Numbered from the stretch's first letter, positions 1 to 11,715 are shown. The stretch: DNA of 64,000 nucleotides from Cotesia glomerata (GCF_020080835.1 NC_058161.1:25368837-25432836); one strand, 5' to 3'. The notes: a model not told the origin generated them from the sequence alone. A program made the numbers and translations.

Positions 1-238
1 CAAATTATAAACTAATATGTACTAAAAATTAGTAAATCAATTTTTAAAAAATATCTTATGTAAGACTCGAGGTTTATATTTTGTATACCACTCATATTTA
101 TTTATACATCTACAAGTAATAACCCGACAATGACTACGGAATGAGACATTAATAAAAGCCAATATAATTAAGGGATGACAATGACTGGGGGACGTTGTAC
201 TAGGACCCATCGCGTGAGGTCCTCATGAAGGGTGGCGT
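1..238. other. AT-rich sequence, no gene seen
   Basis: AT-rich DNA becoming GC-richer after about position 180. No splice-able exon, RNA gene or recognisable repeat end is visible. Confidence 0.5.
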
Positions 239-400
239 CGGAATGCCCCTAACAATCTCTCTCGTAGTCCTCTCAACCCTCGTTGAGTGGGGGCGAGTCT
301 TGTCACGGGCTGGGGGTAAGGCCTTACGTCACAGATCTCGGGCCTCACGATACTCGACAGCCGTCAGCCTCGGCAATAAGAATAGCGTTGCTTACACTTA
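239..400 (+). repeat. Direct repeat copy 1 (GC-rich, ~160 bp)
   Basis: A GC-rich block of about 160 bp starting near GGAATGCCCCTAAC and ending near GCGTTGCTTACA. It recurs in the same orientation at 1369-1530 with only a few substitutions. It stands out sharply from the AT-rich surroundings. The pair, 1.1 kb apart, could be terminal repeats of a small element or an interspersed repeat seen twice. The short open frames across it differ between copies, so I do not call it coding. Confidence 0.7.
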
Positions 401-1183
401 CGAGATTTTTTTAGGAGAAAATACCAATTTAAATTATTAACAATGTTTTTTTTTTATAAATATTATATTGATCATTTTTTAGTTTTTAATAAACATTTTT
501 ATTATTTAACAAGCTCTATTAAGATTAAATCAACATTTGTTTTCACTAAAACAGATTTAATAAGTAATGAATATTTTTTTGGAGGACTTTTTCGATAAAT
601 TTTTACATTACCCAATCAGTTAAACCTATTTCTTTTAGTATTAAAAAAAAAAATATTTTAGCAAGAAACTAATGATTTTTAATAAATGATTTATTTACTT
701 AAAAATAGATTTATGAATATACATAAAAATATACAAATATAAATATATATATATATATTTATTTACTAATAAATCATTTATTTTTAATTAATTTTGAACT
801 TCTTGCTTAAAATATGAAGTTTTAAAAAATTAGGAAGTTATTTTTTATTATTAAAATTCAGAAATTGTTCAATTATGAAATAAATAGAAAAATTCGTAAC
901 AACAATCAAGTTAACTCAATTATACTGAGAAAAATTGATTGTTGAACATTGAAATGATTAAACTAAGAACACTATACTCAGATCAGTTAGCAGCGCCCGT
1001 GACACCGCTCGAGACTTCCACGCAGACGGACCAGCTTCAAATCCCTTCACATCCAAATTTTTTCAGAATTAATTTCTATCAACCAGTAGTCCATCACCTC
1101 ATAATAATAATAATTCGAAAATAAACAACGAAAAAAAAATTTTTTTAATTATTTTACCTAAAATTTGATTTTTTCGCCTATGC
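401..1183. other. AT-rich spacer between the direct repeats
   Basis: AT-rich DNA with homopolymer runs and a TA-rich stretch near 740-760. There is no convincing coding region; the one short frame (939-1124) has no domain and no splice context. Confidence 0.5.
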
Positions 1184-1368
1184 TTGGCCGATGCTCGGCC
1201 AATGCTTGGTTACTATGTTTGGCCGATGCTCAGTCGCCTATATCGGCTGGGTGTTACCATCCGATGCTCCCCCAGTCTTGGCCCAACGATATTTCACGAT
1301 ACTCGGCCGATACTTAAAGATCGGTTACCAGTCTTGGCCCAGTATCGGGCCGATCTTCATTTTTTGTA
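1184..1368. repeat. Imperfect short repeats of a TTGGCCGATGCTCGGCC type
   Basis: About 185 bp in which variants of GGCCGATGCT and CTTGGCCCA recur at irregular 10-30 bp spacing. This forms a locally GC-rich minisatellite just before the second direct-repeat copy. Overlapping frames are open only because of the repeats. Confidence 0.5.
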
Positions 1369-1530
1369 TGGGATGCCCCTAACAATCTCTCTCGTAGTCC
1401 TCTCAACCCTCGTTGAGTGGGGGTGAGTCTTGTCACGGGCTGGGGGTAAGACCTTACGTCACAGATCTCGGGCCTCACGATACTCGACTGCCTTCAGCCT
1501 CGGCAATAAGAATAGCGTTGCTTACATTTA
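1369..1530 (+). repeat. Direct repeat copy 2 (GC-rich, ~160 bp)
   Basis: Second copy of the block at 239-400, same orientation, nearly identical. It ends at GCGTTGCTTACATTTA, immediately where the long inverted-repeat element begins. Confidence 0.7.
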
Positions 1531-3745
1531 AGTCAAGAAAATCTTGTTGTTTTGAGAAAATTCAGCCTCTTGCTTCAAAAAATTTAGTTCTTGATAGAAG
1601 TAAATTTTCTTGTCTTGAGAAAATTTCTCTCTTGCTGTAAAAAATTAAATATAGAGATAGAATTAAATTTTCATTAATATTTTTATTGATTAACATGTCA
1701 AATGGGAAGATCAAATAATATTTCATCATTTTTTTTTCATTTAATATGCATAATTGCACGCTAAAATAATATAAAATAGGTATCAAATATTCAAGAGAAA
1801 AATTTTCTCAAGGTGAGAAAATTTTTTTCTCAGCTGAAGTAAGTGGCGCTGCTTCTTTAAAATATCTAAAAATCTTGATCAAATATAAAAATTTGTTGTA
1901 TCGAGTATTTATGATAATTTGAATTAAGAAAAAATTACTTCCATCAAGAATAGAATTTCAAGAAAAATTTTAGTATTTTTTGTTCATTGCTGCATTTAAA
2001 ATCATATCATAAAAAATGTGCAGATTAGAAAATTTTCATTTTTATTCCATTAATTCTTACGTTTTTCCTTCTAATCAAAGAATCTTTGAAAGTAAAGCGT
2101 AGAGATTGTAGGATTTTTAAAGTTCGGCGATAAATAAATAAGTATACAGAAAACACCCATATAGCAATCTTTTTCAAGGCTTCAGCAAGTCTGATCTCAA
2201 TTTCAATAGTTGTTAGTGTCTTTTTCTACCTATGGCTCTTGCTCCAGATACTTGTAGCAAATTCAATTGACAAGTCTTGAACCAGCCTTGTACAAGAACC
2301 TTGAGCCAGATTATAACTCAAGAATTGTGTAAGAAAATTGAGAAAATCTGAAGATGCTTATCGATAAACTAACTATATCAATTCTTGAGAAAAACCGACA
2401 CCAGAAGCATGCTGAATATACTTCTGCAAGACTTGCTCAAGATCTGCTGAAGATCAAATGTTTCCGAATGACCGTTCGCATCATTCTACCCCTCCTATAT
2501 TTACTATAGGATCAGTAAATCTCATTCAGCTTAACCTTTTAGAGTATAGACCTACTATTTTAACATACTATATTACAACAGTAATACCTTACTGTTTTAT
2601 CGATCAAGACAAAATTATTTTAAAATGAGCACCACTGAATCAATACATCTTCAAGTATTGGAAGGGAAAAAGTGCTATAAAATATATAATGCATGATGCA
2701 TCTTGAGCAAATCTTGAGCAAGTCACGCTTCAACATTTGCTGTTAGTTTTTGGTTGACAAATGCTTTAGAAATGAACAAATTACTGAAAATTACGGATCT
2801 TGAGCAAGTCATGGATAAGTGTCTGTTGTGAGTTTCTGATTCAAAAAATGCGTCGGAAAGTTTTTCAACGCACCTTGTATTAGACTTGTCTCATATTCTT
2901 CCACAAGATATCTTGAGCTAGTTATATATAAATCTTGAATCAATTCTTTCTACATGAACTTGAACAAGACCCATATGTAGAAAAAGACACTAGCAACTAG
3001 GGGTTTTGCTCAAGACACTGGCACCTAAATCTTGCTCAAGCACAAGTTACCTGGGTATGCGGTACATTTACGGTTTTAATGCTATTAATATACCGTAATT
3101 TTTCGATTGTATTGCCGTGAATATTCTGAATTTATTTCTTAATTTTTCTGTAATAATTCGGCAAAACCAGGCTAGAATAACTTAAGTATAGTAAACATAC
3201 ACAGGAAGAAAAATTTCTTGACTGAAGAACAAAATTCTTGGCTCAAAAAAATTTGTGGGGTGCCTGAAGGAAAAGACCGAAGTTGTGTTGGCCGAAGTTA
3301 AAATTTTTCTTGAAATTCTATTCTTGGTGGAAGTCATTTTTTCTTAATTCAAATTATCATAAATACTTGATACAATAAATTTTTATATTAGATCGAGATT
3401 TTTAGATATTTTAGGGAAGCAGCGCTACTTACTTCAGTTGAGAAAAAAATTTTCTCACCTTGAGAAAATTTTTCTCTTGAATATTTGATACCCATTTTAT
3501 ATTATTTTAGCGTGCAATTATACATATTGAATGAAAAAAAAATGATGAAATATTATTTGATCTTCCCATTTGACATGTTAATCAATAAAAATATTAATGA
3601 AAATTTACTTCTATCTTTATATTTAATTTTTTGGAGCAAGAGAGAAATTTTCTCAAGACGAGAAAATTTATTTCTATCAAGAACTAAATTTTTTGGAGCA
3701 AGAGGCTGCATTTTCTCAAAACAACAAGATTTTCTTGACTTAAAT
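1529..3745. mobile_element. Long-inverted-repeat element (~440 bp arms)
   Basis: The segment 1529-1970 is repeated in inverse orientation at about 3302-3745 with roughly nine in ten bases shared, so the two arms could pair. Inside, a second inverted pair is visible: a block around 2208-2236 matches the inverse of about 2968-2998. The whole 2.2 kb is thus an imperfect giant hairpin. CTTGAGCAAG-like motifs are frequent throughout. No transposase frame is present, so this is probably a non-autonomous foldback-type DNA element. I could not fix a target-site duplication. Confidence 0.6.
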
Positions 3746-5144
3746 AAATTTTCTTGGATCAAAATACGTATTTCTTACAGCAAGGGAATTAATTTTGTTG
3801 GAATAAGTGAAATTTCTTGTCAAAAAAATTTTTTTTTTCGCTCAAGACAATAATTAGGAAGAAAAATATTTTCTTGGCTCAAGTGAACCTTTTTTTCTGT
3901 ATATACCATTTATATTATATAAATATCGAATTATTACGACATTTTTAAAGTCACGAGGGAATTTTTCTAAAAATCAGAGCTAATTTCCAGCCCTTAAAAA
4001 TAATTTAATTTTCTATTTAAAAAAAAGAAGTTGAAATAAAAATAAGCGTGGTCATTTATTAAAGAGACAGCGTGACAATTAAATATCCAATTAAATCGTC
4101 CGATGCTACCGATGATGAGAACATTTCCATAAACGAACACAAGCTGAGCAAACATAATTTTATTCTTCATTTAAAATAATAATTATTATTTAGTTAGCAG
4201 CTGCATAAATACACTCTCGTAATAACTTGTAATTATTATTAATTTTGCTTGCTTACATATCATCAAATGTACACACATATGTGGGCGTGGATTTTTTTAT
4301 AAATAATAAATAATAACCATTCAAGATTTTTTATAAATAATTTTTCTTTTTCAAGATTGCTTCTGTACAGTTCATTATCCTTATAAATAAATGTAATTTT
4401 ATTTATAAATATTATTATTATTTTATCTGTATTTTTGTTAAAATCGAAACATTTTTAAACTTAAATCAAAAAAATATTATAACAACCCTTTTTTAAAATC
4501 TTGTTTGTTTAAAAGCAACATTACTATTCTACAAATATTTTATGAACAATTAAATTATATTTAAATAGAAGAATTATTATCAAGTAACATCAATCTAACC
4601 TTTATAAAATTAAAATTCAGATGGATAATTAATGAAATAATTTTAAATTTGTAAAATTATTTTTTATAATACTTAATAACGATTTAGAAAATTTAATAAA
4701 TTTTTTTAAACATATTTTGTTCTTGTAATTCAAGTACAATTAATTTCCCAATAAATATATTTATCATTATTATTTTCTTCAATGGAGCATTCAAGTTATA
4801 ATTACAATTATTAATTTTATATTATATAAAAGGTACTAAATTTTTAAATTTAATAATTCGGAAAGCTGAATCAACGAATTAGTAACCTAAAAAAATAAAA
4901 AGATTTCTGTGAGAGACACAATTGCGCAAACTCCGCGATTTTCTAGCCGATTACAATCTATCGTATAGCCAATTTAGCTATACAGATCCTCGCGTCGACA
5001 AAACAGTTGCCTCTGCTGAGAAAACTGCGTATGCTTACGATAGCTATTCGTTGTATGTCTGAGCTATACAAATGAATCCTTAAATCAAATAACTGAATCG
5101 TTTTTCTTCTTAAAAAATTAAAAAAATCCTATTAATTTTACTAA
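3746..5144. other. AT-rich intergenic sequence, no gene seen
   Basis: Continues for about 150 bp with CTTGG/CAAGA motifs related to the preceding element, then becomes plain AT-rich DNA. A more balanced stretch at about 4930-5080 has no open frame or known motif that I recognise. Confidence 0.45.
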
Positions 5145-5782
5145 AGGGGCATTCCATAGTGACTGGTGGGACATTTGTCTCTGGAATTCCATCAATTATA
5201 AGCTATAATTATGTGATTGAAACTTGTACTATAGTAAAATTTATCCTATAATATAAAAGAATAACTAATTAACAACATCCCTTTGTCAAAAACCTCGATT
5301 ACTTTTTGAGTTTCTCGTAATTATCATTTGACAGAGTGTGACTGGTGGGACTAAGAAAAATCCTTCTCTCTTACCAAGGTATACTTAAAGTCTAATTTCA
5401 GTTCAACCACTTAACTTTTAAAAAATACTTCCCTCTCAATACAAAATTTATCCTACAAACATTCAATATTATGAAGAATTAAACTGATTACCTACGTAGA
5501 AACAATTAAAAAAATTTTTTTATTTTGACTGGTGGGACAGGCATTTGTGACTGGTGGGACAAGTACAAAATGTCTACATCAAGTTGTTTATTAAAAAAAA
5601 TTTTATATTATTTCAACCTTAGAAACATTATTGTTTATATATTTAACTATAAATTATTTAGGATAATTAAAAAAAACTAATTAAAAAACACAAATAAAGG
5701 ATTTAGCTTGCTGAAACACGATCTTATTAAACGTAGGTGTTAATTAATAACGAACATAAAAAAATTTGTTCTTAAAACTATA

Positions 5783-6787
5783 CACGGAGAGAAAAATATG
5801 GAAATCATTCATATAATTTTAATGAAATGTTTTCCTATACCATTTTAGGAGCGATTACTTAAATTATGGGAATTGTACCCATAATTTTTGGGAAATGTTA
5901 CTATAATTATAGAAATGGTTCCTGTAATTATAGGAACGATACCTATAATTATAACTGTAATATCGGCATGATTCCCATAATATATAGGAATGGTTCCCAT
6001 AATATTATAGTGATGATGCCTAATAATATTGAGATATTTATCATTACAACTCAAGCTATTTGTGACTTCGATGACCACTTTGAAGCATTTGAAATTATTG
6101 ATAATTTCGATAATTTTACTTACTTCCCAATAACATCATTTGAAATATGTAAAGTAAGTAATATTGTTCATATAAACAATAAAAGTTACATACCCATAAG
6201 GTGGATTTAATAAATATTCAAAGTATGTATTGTAAATAAATAATTTGTTTTAAAAATAAGATGTAATTGTAAAAATAAACAATGAATTTCCATATCTACT
6301 TTGCTCCTCTTATTGTATAGTGAGAAAATATCCCTTCTATTAGAGGTTTTAGAATTGCTACAATATTTTTCAATATTATCTAACACAATAATAACTGAGT
6401 TGGAATAAACATTTAAGATCAAGTACACACGTGAATAAAAATTATGAAAAAGAAATTTTTTCACTCTAGTGAAAGATAAATTGTTATTTACAAAAAAAAA
6501 TTTATTAGCAAAAAAATATATAATAATTACTTTATATTTTTGATGTGATTGCTTCATTGTTATGAACATAAACATTTTTCTATTATTATGTGCATCATTC
6601 CCATAATATTATAGGAACCATTCCTTTAATATATTGAAGCTATTCCATTATTGTCTAGGAATGTTTCCAATAAACTATGGGTATGGTTCCCATAATGAAC
6701 ATAGGATTGATACTTATAATGATCATTTTACTATAGAAACCATTCCCATAATTTTTAGAAAGGTTCCTATAAATTTCTTTCCGTGTA
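5783..6787. mobile_element. MITE with TACACGGAGAGAAAA-type ends
   Basis: The left end TACACGGAGAGAAAA faces the right end TTTCTTTCCGTGTA. The interior consists mostly of quasi-repeats of ATAGGAACCATTCCCATAAT in both orientations, at both ends of the element, around a plain AT-rich middle. A second such end (TACACGGAAAGAAAA) starts at 6786 directly abutting it, and a third at about 6932, so several related MITEs are joined end to end. Short frames inside are repeat artefacts. Confidence 0.5.
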
Positions 6788-6931
6788 CACGGAAAGAAAA
6801 TTATGAGAACTATTCCTATACCATTATGGGAATTGCTCCCATAATGCTATAGGAATGGTTTCCATAATTTATGGGAACCATTCCCTTAATAGTATAGGAA
6901 TGGTTCCCACAATATATAGATTTAAATCCTA

Positions 6932-7306
6932 CACGGAAAAATAGTATATTACACACCTAGGGAAGTAAAGTAAGATAATAGATATTTAGGTTGCATTCGA
7001 AAATGCTCTATCTCTAAACATATAATTGAGAAATAACCGTGTATCTTGTGAACTATTAACATTTTTAAAGATATAAGCTCATCCCGACATTACACTCATC
7101 GAGACCTTTCATTTGAGTACCCACATCAATTTTTCATATATTTTTTATATTTATATATATTATATATATGTATATATGAAAAATATATCAGAATGCATGT
7201 GGGTATTCAAATGAAAGCTCTTGATGAGTGTAACATCGGGATGAGCTTATATCTTCAAAAATGTCAACAGTTCATCTGATACAACGTGAAATTTTTTTTC
7301 CGTTTA
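6932..7306. repeat. Palindromic element with ~105 bp arms
   Basis: Begins TACACGGAAAAATAG and ends TTTTTTTTCCGTTT. Inside, about 7050-7150 and 7180-7280 are inverse copies differing at a few positions, separated by a TATATA-rich loop. It can fold as a single long hairpin and belongs with the neighbouring TACACGG-ended MITEs. Confidence 0.6.
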
Positions 7307-7307
7307 T

Positions 7308-8174
7308 ATAGATAGATAGATAGATAAAAAATTTATTTGGCTCCGGAACCTAAGCTCCCTCAAAGCCATCAATATTTAAATTACATTGGTTTACATAGGT
7401 TACAAGATTACTTAACTAATTAAAGGTTTACAATTAGATTTAATTTAAAATGTTATAAAATCCAAATAGATTATTTAATACAAACAAATAACTTAATTTA
7501 AAGTCATTATAATTCTACAAGAAAAAATATTTAAATAAGATCCAAAATAAAGATTGCAATTGTTAATTGTCATGTTCAAAAAAGTGATTGAAGCAAGCAT
7601 TTTTAAATTCAACCAAATTATCTACAGCCACAGTCTCAGCTGGCAGTGCATTACAGATACGTATGCCATGAATTAAGAATGAATTATCATACATGACACA
7701 ATTAGCCTGCGGTATACGAAGATAGTCTTGTCGGACATCACCTCTACGCAGTGCTACAGGCAAAAAGTCTGGTTTTGAGCTGAATAGCTGCCGATAATTT
7801 AGTCGAATTTCCTTATAAAACAGACAAGCAATGAAATAGTCTCTTCTCGCTGCAAGCTTTAGCCAACGTAACTTTTTGAAATATGGAGTAACATGTTCAT
7901 ATTTTGGTACTTCATAGATAAATCTAACACATGAATTCAATTTACGCTGCATCTTTAATAATAATTTGTTTGACATATTCGTATACGCTGCACAACAATA
8001 ATCAAAGAGAGGAATTATTAAAGTAGATACTAGCTTAATACGTAAACTTTCACTAAATATTTCATTGTTTATTTTTAGTTGTGCTAGAATACTCATAGCG
8101 CGATTGCAAAAATTTGTAACTTGATTCTCCCATGAGAGAGTACTATCTATAGTCACCCCAAGGTATTTTACAGT
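7308..8174 (-). pseudogene. 5'-truncated CR1/Jockey-like LINE, C-terminal RT fragment
   Basis: The minus-strand frame from about 8174 to 7563 reads in from a KYLGVTID-type motif and gives about 200 residues typical of the region after the reverse-transcriptase palm/thumb in CR1/Jockey/L2-type ORF2 proteins. It has a DYCCAAY-like segment, a basic helix and a LPAETV...F..A..FF ending before a normal stop. A ~240 bp 3' UTR follows and ends in a (TAGA)n/(TCTA)n microsatellite at 7308-7326, as in many such LINEs. Endonuclease and palm domains are missing, so this is a dead 5'-truncated insertion. The exact clade is uncertain. Confidence 0.7.
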
Positions 8175-8179
8175 ATTTT

Positions 8180-8225
8180 ACATGTCTTCGGAAGGTTCTG
8201 GGTTCGAATCCCAGTCCGAGCTATC
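8180..8225 (+). repeat. tRNA-derived SINE head, 3' half only
   Basis: Contains the B-box-like GGTTCGAATCCC and a following AGTCCGAGC acceptor-like end, then a TATCTAATAATTTTTTC body shared with the other copies at 17641-17714, 30900-30967 and 38893-38945. The 5' half was lost at the LINE junction. No complete cloverleaf can be drawn, so it is not a tRNA gene. Confidence 0.55.
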
Positions 8226-8393
8226 TAATAATTTTTTCTCGCACATTCTATAAACTCACATTAAGATGATCCTCTCCACATTCCTTTCTCAATCCTTTCC
8301 TACCAATATCCTGTTACGTGAATGTGGAACGCTTCACGTAATAATTATCGTAACTCCTATTCTTTCCCGCTTCACAGCATTATTTATAATAGA

Positions 8394-8395
<2 letters not shown>

Positions 8396-8453
<58 letters not shown>
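8396..8453. repeat. (TA)n microsatellite
   Basis: About 58 bp of uninterrupted TA dinucleotides. Open frames over it are artefacts. Confidence 0.9.
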
Positions 8454-8458
<5 letters not shown>

Positions 8459-8712
8459 GAATCATTTCGAACTCACTCCGCACGAAGATTTTATCTTTAT
8501 TTTATTTTGAGAATGAAAAAATTTTCTCTACAAATTAGCAAAATATAAACTTATAATAATAAATTAGGGCTAAATTAGAATGAATTAGAGAAATTTAAAA
8601 CCTTTAATCATTTTCCCATTTCGCATGGAATGCCCCTAAAGTAAAGTCTTAAATATTAAAAATAATGCATATAGAACTAAAAAAAAATAACAAATTTTGG
8701 AATGAAATATTC

Positions 8713-8718
8713 TTTATT
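8713..8718 (-). promoter_or_regulatory. Polyadenylation signal AATAAA of the Asn/Trp-rich gene
   Basis: AATAAA on the minus strand, about 122 bases after the stop codon at 8840. It gives the gene a plausible short 3' UTR. Confidence 0.5.
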
Positions 8719-8839
8719 AAAACACCGAAAAGTACGAATCCAAAAATTAATTGAAGATGATCATAATTTAGAATTTGGTAAAATAATCAAAAAGCATTTG
8801 AATCATCGAAATGTGATTTCAAGTTATTTAAGAAAGTTC

Positions 8840-9205
8840 TTAAGCATGGGAGTTCCAGTTGGAGTTGGCGTCGCGGTTGGAGTTCCAGTTTCCGTTGGAG
8901 CGACCGTTCCATCCGTTGGTGTTACCGTTCCATCCGTTGGTGTTACCGTTCCAGTTGTCGTTATGGTTTCCGTTCCAGTTGCTGTTGGGGGTGTTACCGT
9001 TCCAGTTGCTGTTACGGTTTCCGTTCCAGTTTCTGTTCCAGTTGCCGTTCCAGTTTCTGTTCCAGTTGCCGTTCCAGTTGTTTCCACCTACTGGGACTCC
9101 ATCAACCCAGGCACCGTTGTTGTTTGAGCTTGACGAGTGGTGGCTGCTGGTAGACATGGCAGCGGCACAGGCAATAGCGGCCAAAAAGACGATGATGTAA
9201 CGCAT
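8840..9205 (-). CDS. Small secreted Asn/Trp-repeat protein
   Basis: A 121-residue protein. Residues 1-16 (MRYIIVFLAAIACAAA) form a clear signal peptide. A Ser/His/Asn-rich linker follows, and then from about residue 43 there are repeated NWNGN, NWNRN and GNTNGWNG units up to the end. There are no cysteines and almost no hydrophobic residue other than Trp. The start is the only Met ahead of the signal sequence. A possible acceptor (CACACAG) lies 12 bases upstream, so a 5' UTR intron is likely. AATAAA lies downstream. The composition suggests a structural, adhesive or secretion-fluid protein, but I recognise no family and assign no function. The opposite-strand frames over the same bases are repeat shadows; the signal peptide decides for this one. 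Confidence 0.75.
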   Translation of the reverse strand: MRYIIVFLAAIACAAAMSTSSHHSSSSNNNGAWVDGVPVGGNNWNGNWNRNWNGNWNRNWNGNRNSNWNGNTPNSNWNGNHNDNWNGNTNGWNGNTNGWNGRSNGNWNSNRDANSNWNSHA

Positions 9206-9229
9206 TTTGGTTGTTTTCTGTGTGATCGA

Positions 9230-11715
9230 AGAAAAAAATTAAAATTTTAAGAAAAAAATTTTCCTGGAAAATTTTTGGAAAATTCTTAAGTTTTCCTGGA
9301 AAATTTTAAAAATCATTATATTTTTTTCCAGTGAATTATTTGGAAAATTATAGAAAATTCTAGAAAAATTTCCCGGGAAATTTTGGAAAATTGAAATTTT
9401 TCCGGAAAATTTGAAAATTCATGGTAATTTTTTTCCCGTGAATTTTTGGGAAATTCAGGAAAACTCTGAAATTATTCCGGAAAAATTTTTTAAATCATGG
9501 TAATTTTCGCTCATGAATTTTTGAAGAATTATAGAAAATTCCAAAAAGTTTTGCCGAAAAATTAAAAAAATCATGATAATTTTTTCCCGTGAATTTTTGG
9601 AAAATTCTAGAAAAATTTCTCGGGAAATTTTTGAAAATTCAACTTTTTCCGGAAAATTTTTGAATTCATGGTAATTTTTTTCCCGTGAATTTTTGGAAAA
9701 TTCAGGAAAATTTTTGGAAAATTCTGAAGTTATCCCGGAAAAGATTTTTGAATCATGATAATTTTCGCCCATGAATTTTTGAAGAATTATAGAAAATTCT
9801 AAAAAGTTTTCCCGAAAAATAGAAAAAAACATCATAATTTTCTCCCGTAAATTTTTGGAAAATTGTAAAAAATTCTCGAAAAATTTGCCCGGAAATTTTG
9901 GAAAATTCAAGTTTTTCAGGAAAATTTTTAAATCATGGTAATTTTCTACCGTGAATTTTTGAAGAATTATAAAAAATTCTAAAAAGTTTTTCCGGAAAAT
10001 TTGAAAAATTCCAAAAGAAATTTTCCCTAAAAAATTGAAAAAAAATTTTCCAACAAAATTCAGAAAGTTAATTCCGTAAAAAAAAATAATTAAACACTAA
10101 CGAGTTTTGTAATTAAACAATTAATTAATTTTATCAACTGAAGACTGATGTGATTACATTAAAAAGTTCAGGTATTTATATCTTGAAATTATATTGATTA
10201 ATAAACAGAATATTATTATGTATCGAAACAATATTAGTCTTTGAGGGTATTGTCATAACACAAATAAAGATTTACATATTATTCCAACTGCTTACACACT
10301 CTTCAGATAATGCAATGTTATTGTTTAAAAAGTTCTCTTATTATATTTTATAAAACTACATAGAAATTATAGAGAAAAAGTTGTTTTCTTGTAGAAAAAT
10401 ATCTCAAAAATAACCGTACAAAATTACTATGAAAAGTGTTAACGAAAAAAAAAAAATACGAAAAATTTTTCCAATTTCTTTAAAGAATTTGGAATTCAGA
10501 TTTTAAATTTAGTAGAAGATTTGGACGGATAAATGTTTAAAATTTATTCGGGAAATGAGAAAAATTTATGGAAAATTCGGAAAACTCGTTTTCCGAATTT
10601 TTATACATAATGTCAAAATAAAGTTTTATAATTTGATTGGAAAATTGTAAAGAAAAGCTTGAAAAATTCAGATATTTTTATGAAAATTCTTTCGTAGAAA
10701 ATTACAGTTTTTCTGGAAAATTAAAAATTCGAATTTTCTGAATTTTCCCAGAAAATTCGAAAGTAGTATGCTAAAATTTTTTTAATTAAGATGGAACTAA
10801 GTAACTGCAAATATAAATTTCTGAAAATCAGTCGGAAAATTCTAAAGAAAAGCTTGGAAAATTCAAATAAAAATTTCTACGGAATGTTTGATCAATCAGG
10901 TTGAAGATTCTTGTCACAATCTTTGATTAAAATTTTATGATAGAAAATTATAATTTTCCGAAAAATTGAAAATTACAATTTTCCGGAAAATTGGAAAGTC
11001 GAATTTTCCGAATTTTTTTTAAACTTAGTTTTGAAAAAAGTTAAAGGATCGAATTTTTTATATTGAAAATACGGGAGGGGAATGCAGATACTTTTATGAA
11101 AATTCTGACGTCGAAAATTACAGTTTTTCCGGGAAATAGAAAATTCACATTTTTCAAATTTTTTGTATAGAATTGAATGATTGAATATATCAATTTTGTA
11201 AGGTGGATCTGAAAATTCTGAAGAAAACCTCGGAAAATTTAAAAGAAAATCTTCGATGATTTAAATGTAAAATTCGTTACAATCCTTTAATGAAAATTCT
11301 ACTTTAAAAAATCGGAATTTTCCGGAAAATTGAAAAGTTGAATTTTCCGAATTTTTTTAAACCTTGAAGTTAAATGATCGAATTTTTTATACTGAAAATA
11401 CGGGCAGAAAATGCACATGCTTTCATGAAAATTCTGAAGTGGAAAATTAGAGTTTCTCTGGAAAATTTTAAATTCAAATTTTCCGAATTTCTTGTGTGGA
11501 ATTAAATGATTGAACACATAAATTTTGAAAAGTGGATCGGAAAATTCTGAAGAAGAACTCGGAAAATTTAAAAGAAAATTATTGATGATTCAGATGAAAA
11601 ATTAGTTACAATTCTTTAATGAAAATGCTATGTTAAAAAATCGGAATTTTCCGGAAAATTGAAATGTTGAATTTTCCGACTTTTTTTTAAATTTTAAAAG
11701 TTAAAAGCTAAAATT
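9230..11715. repeat. AATTTTCC / GGAAAATT motif-rich region
   Basis: About 2.4 kb in which AATTTTCC, its inverse GGAAAATT and fused palindromes such as TTTTCCGGAAAA recur every 15-40 bp, in two blocks (9236-10080 and about 10440-11700). Larger units repeat too: the stretches near 9420, 9570 and 9670 share a CATGGTAATTTTTTTCCCGT motif, and those near 11090 and 11400 are close copies. The open frames across it (for example 9455-9910 minus) are Phe/Lys/Asn-rich repeat artefacts. It lies directly 5' of the Asn/Trp-repeat gene. Confidence 0.6.

Larger units (their letters stand above)
5145..8637. mobile_element. GGGGCATTCC-end TIR transposon, copy 1, split by nested insertions
   Basis: The left end AGGGGCATTCCAT (5145-5157) is the exact inverse of the right end at 8625-8637. 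The flanks read TAA on each side, compatible with a 3 bp TWA duplication of the PIF/Harbinger type (inference). The left ~635 bp matches 39591-40235 almost base for base. The right ~130 bp (about 8505-8637) matches pieces at 40370-40402 and 42178-42261. The motif GTGACTGGTGGGACA or a close variant occurs four times in the left part (near 5158, 5337, 5526, 5549). Everything from about 5783 to 8500 is later insertion. No transposase is encoded. Confidence 0.65.

Noticed and set aside
5866..6210. Tyr/Asn/Ile-rich frames in the 5.8-6.9 kb region
   Set aside because: They are translations of ATAGGAACCATTCCCATAAT quasi-repeats within MITEs.
8702..9127. Plus-strand Val/Pro-repeat frame opposite the Asn/Trp gene, and the minus-strand Thr/Gly frame
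   Set aside because: Both are alternative readings of the same repeat. Only the 8840-9205 minus frame has a signal peptide, a start next to a plausible acceptor and a downstream AATAAA.
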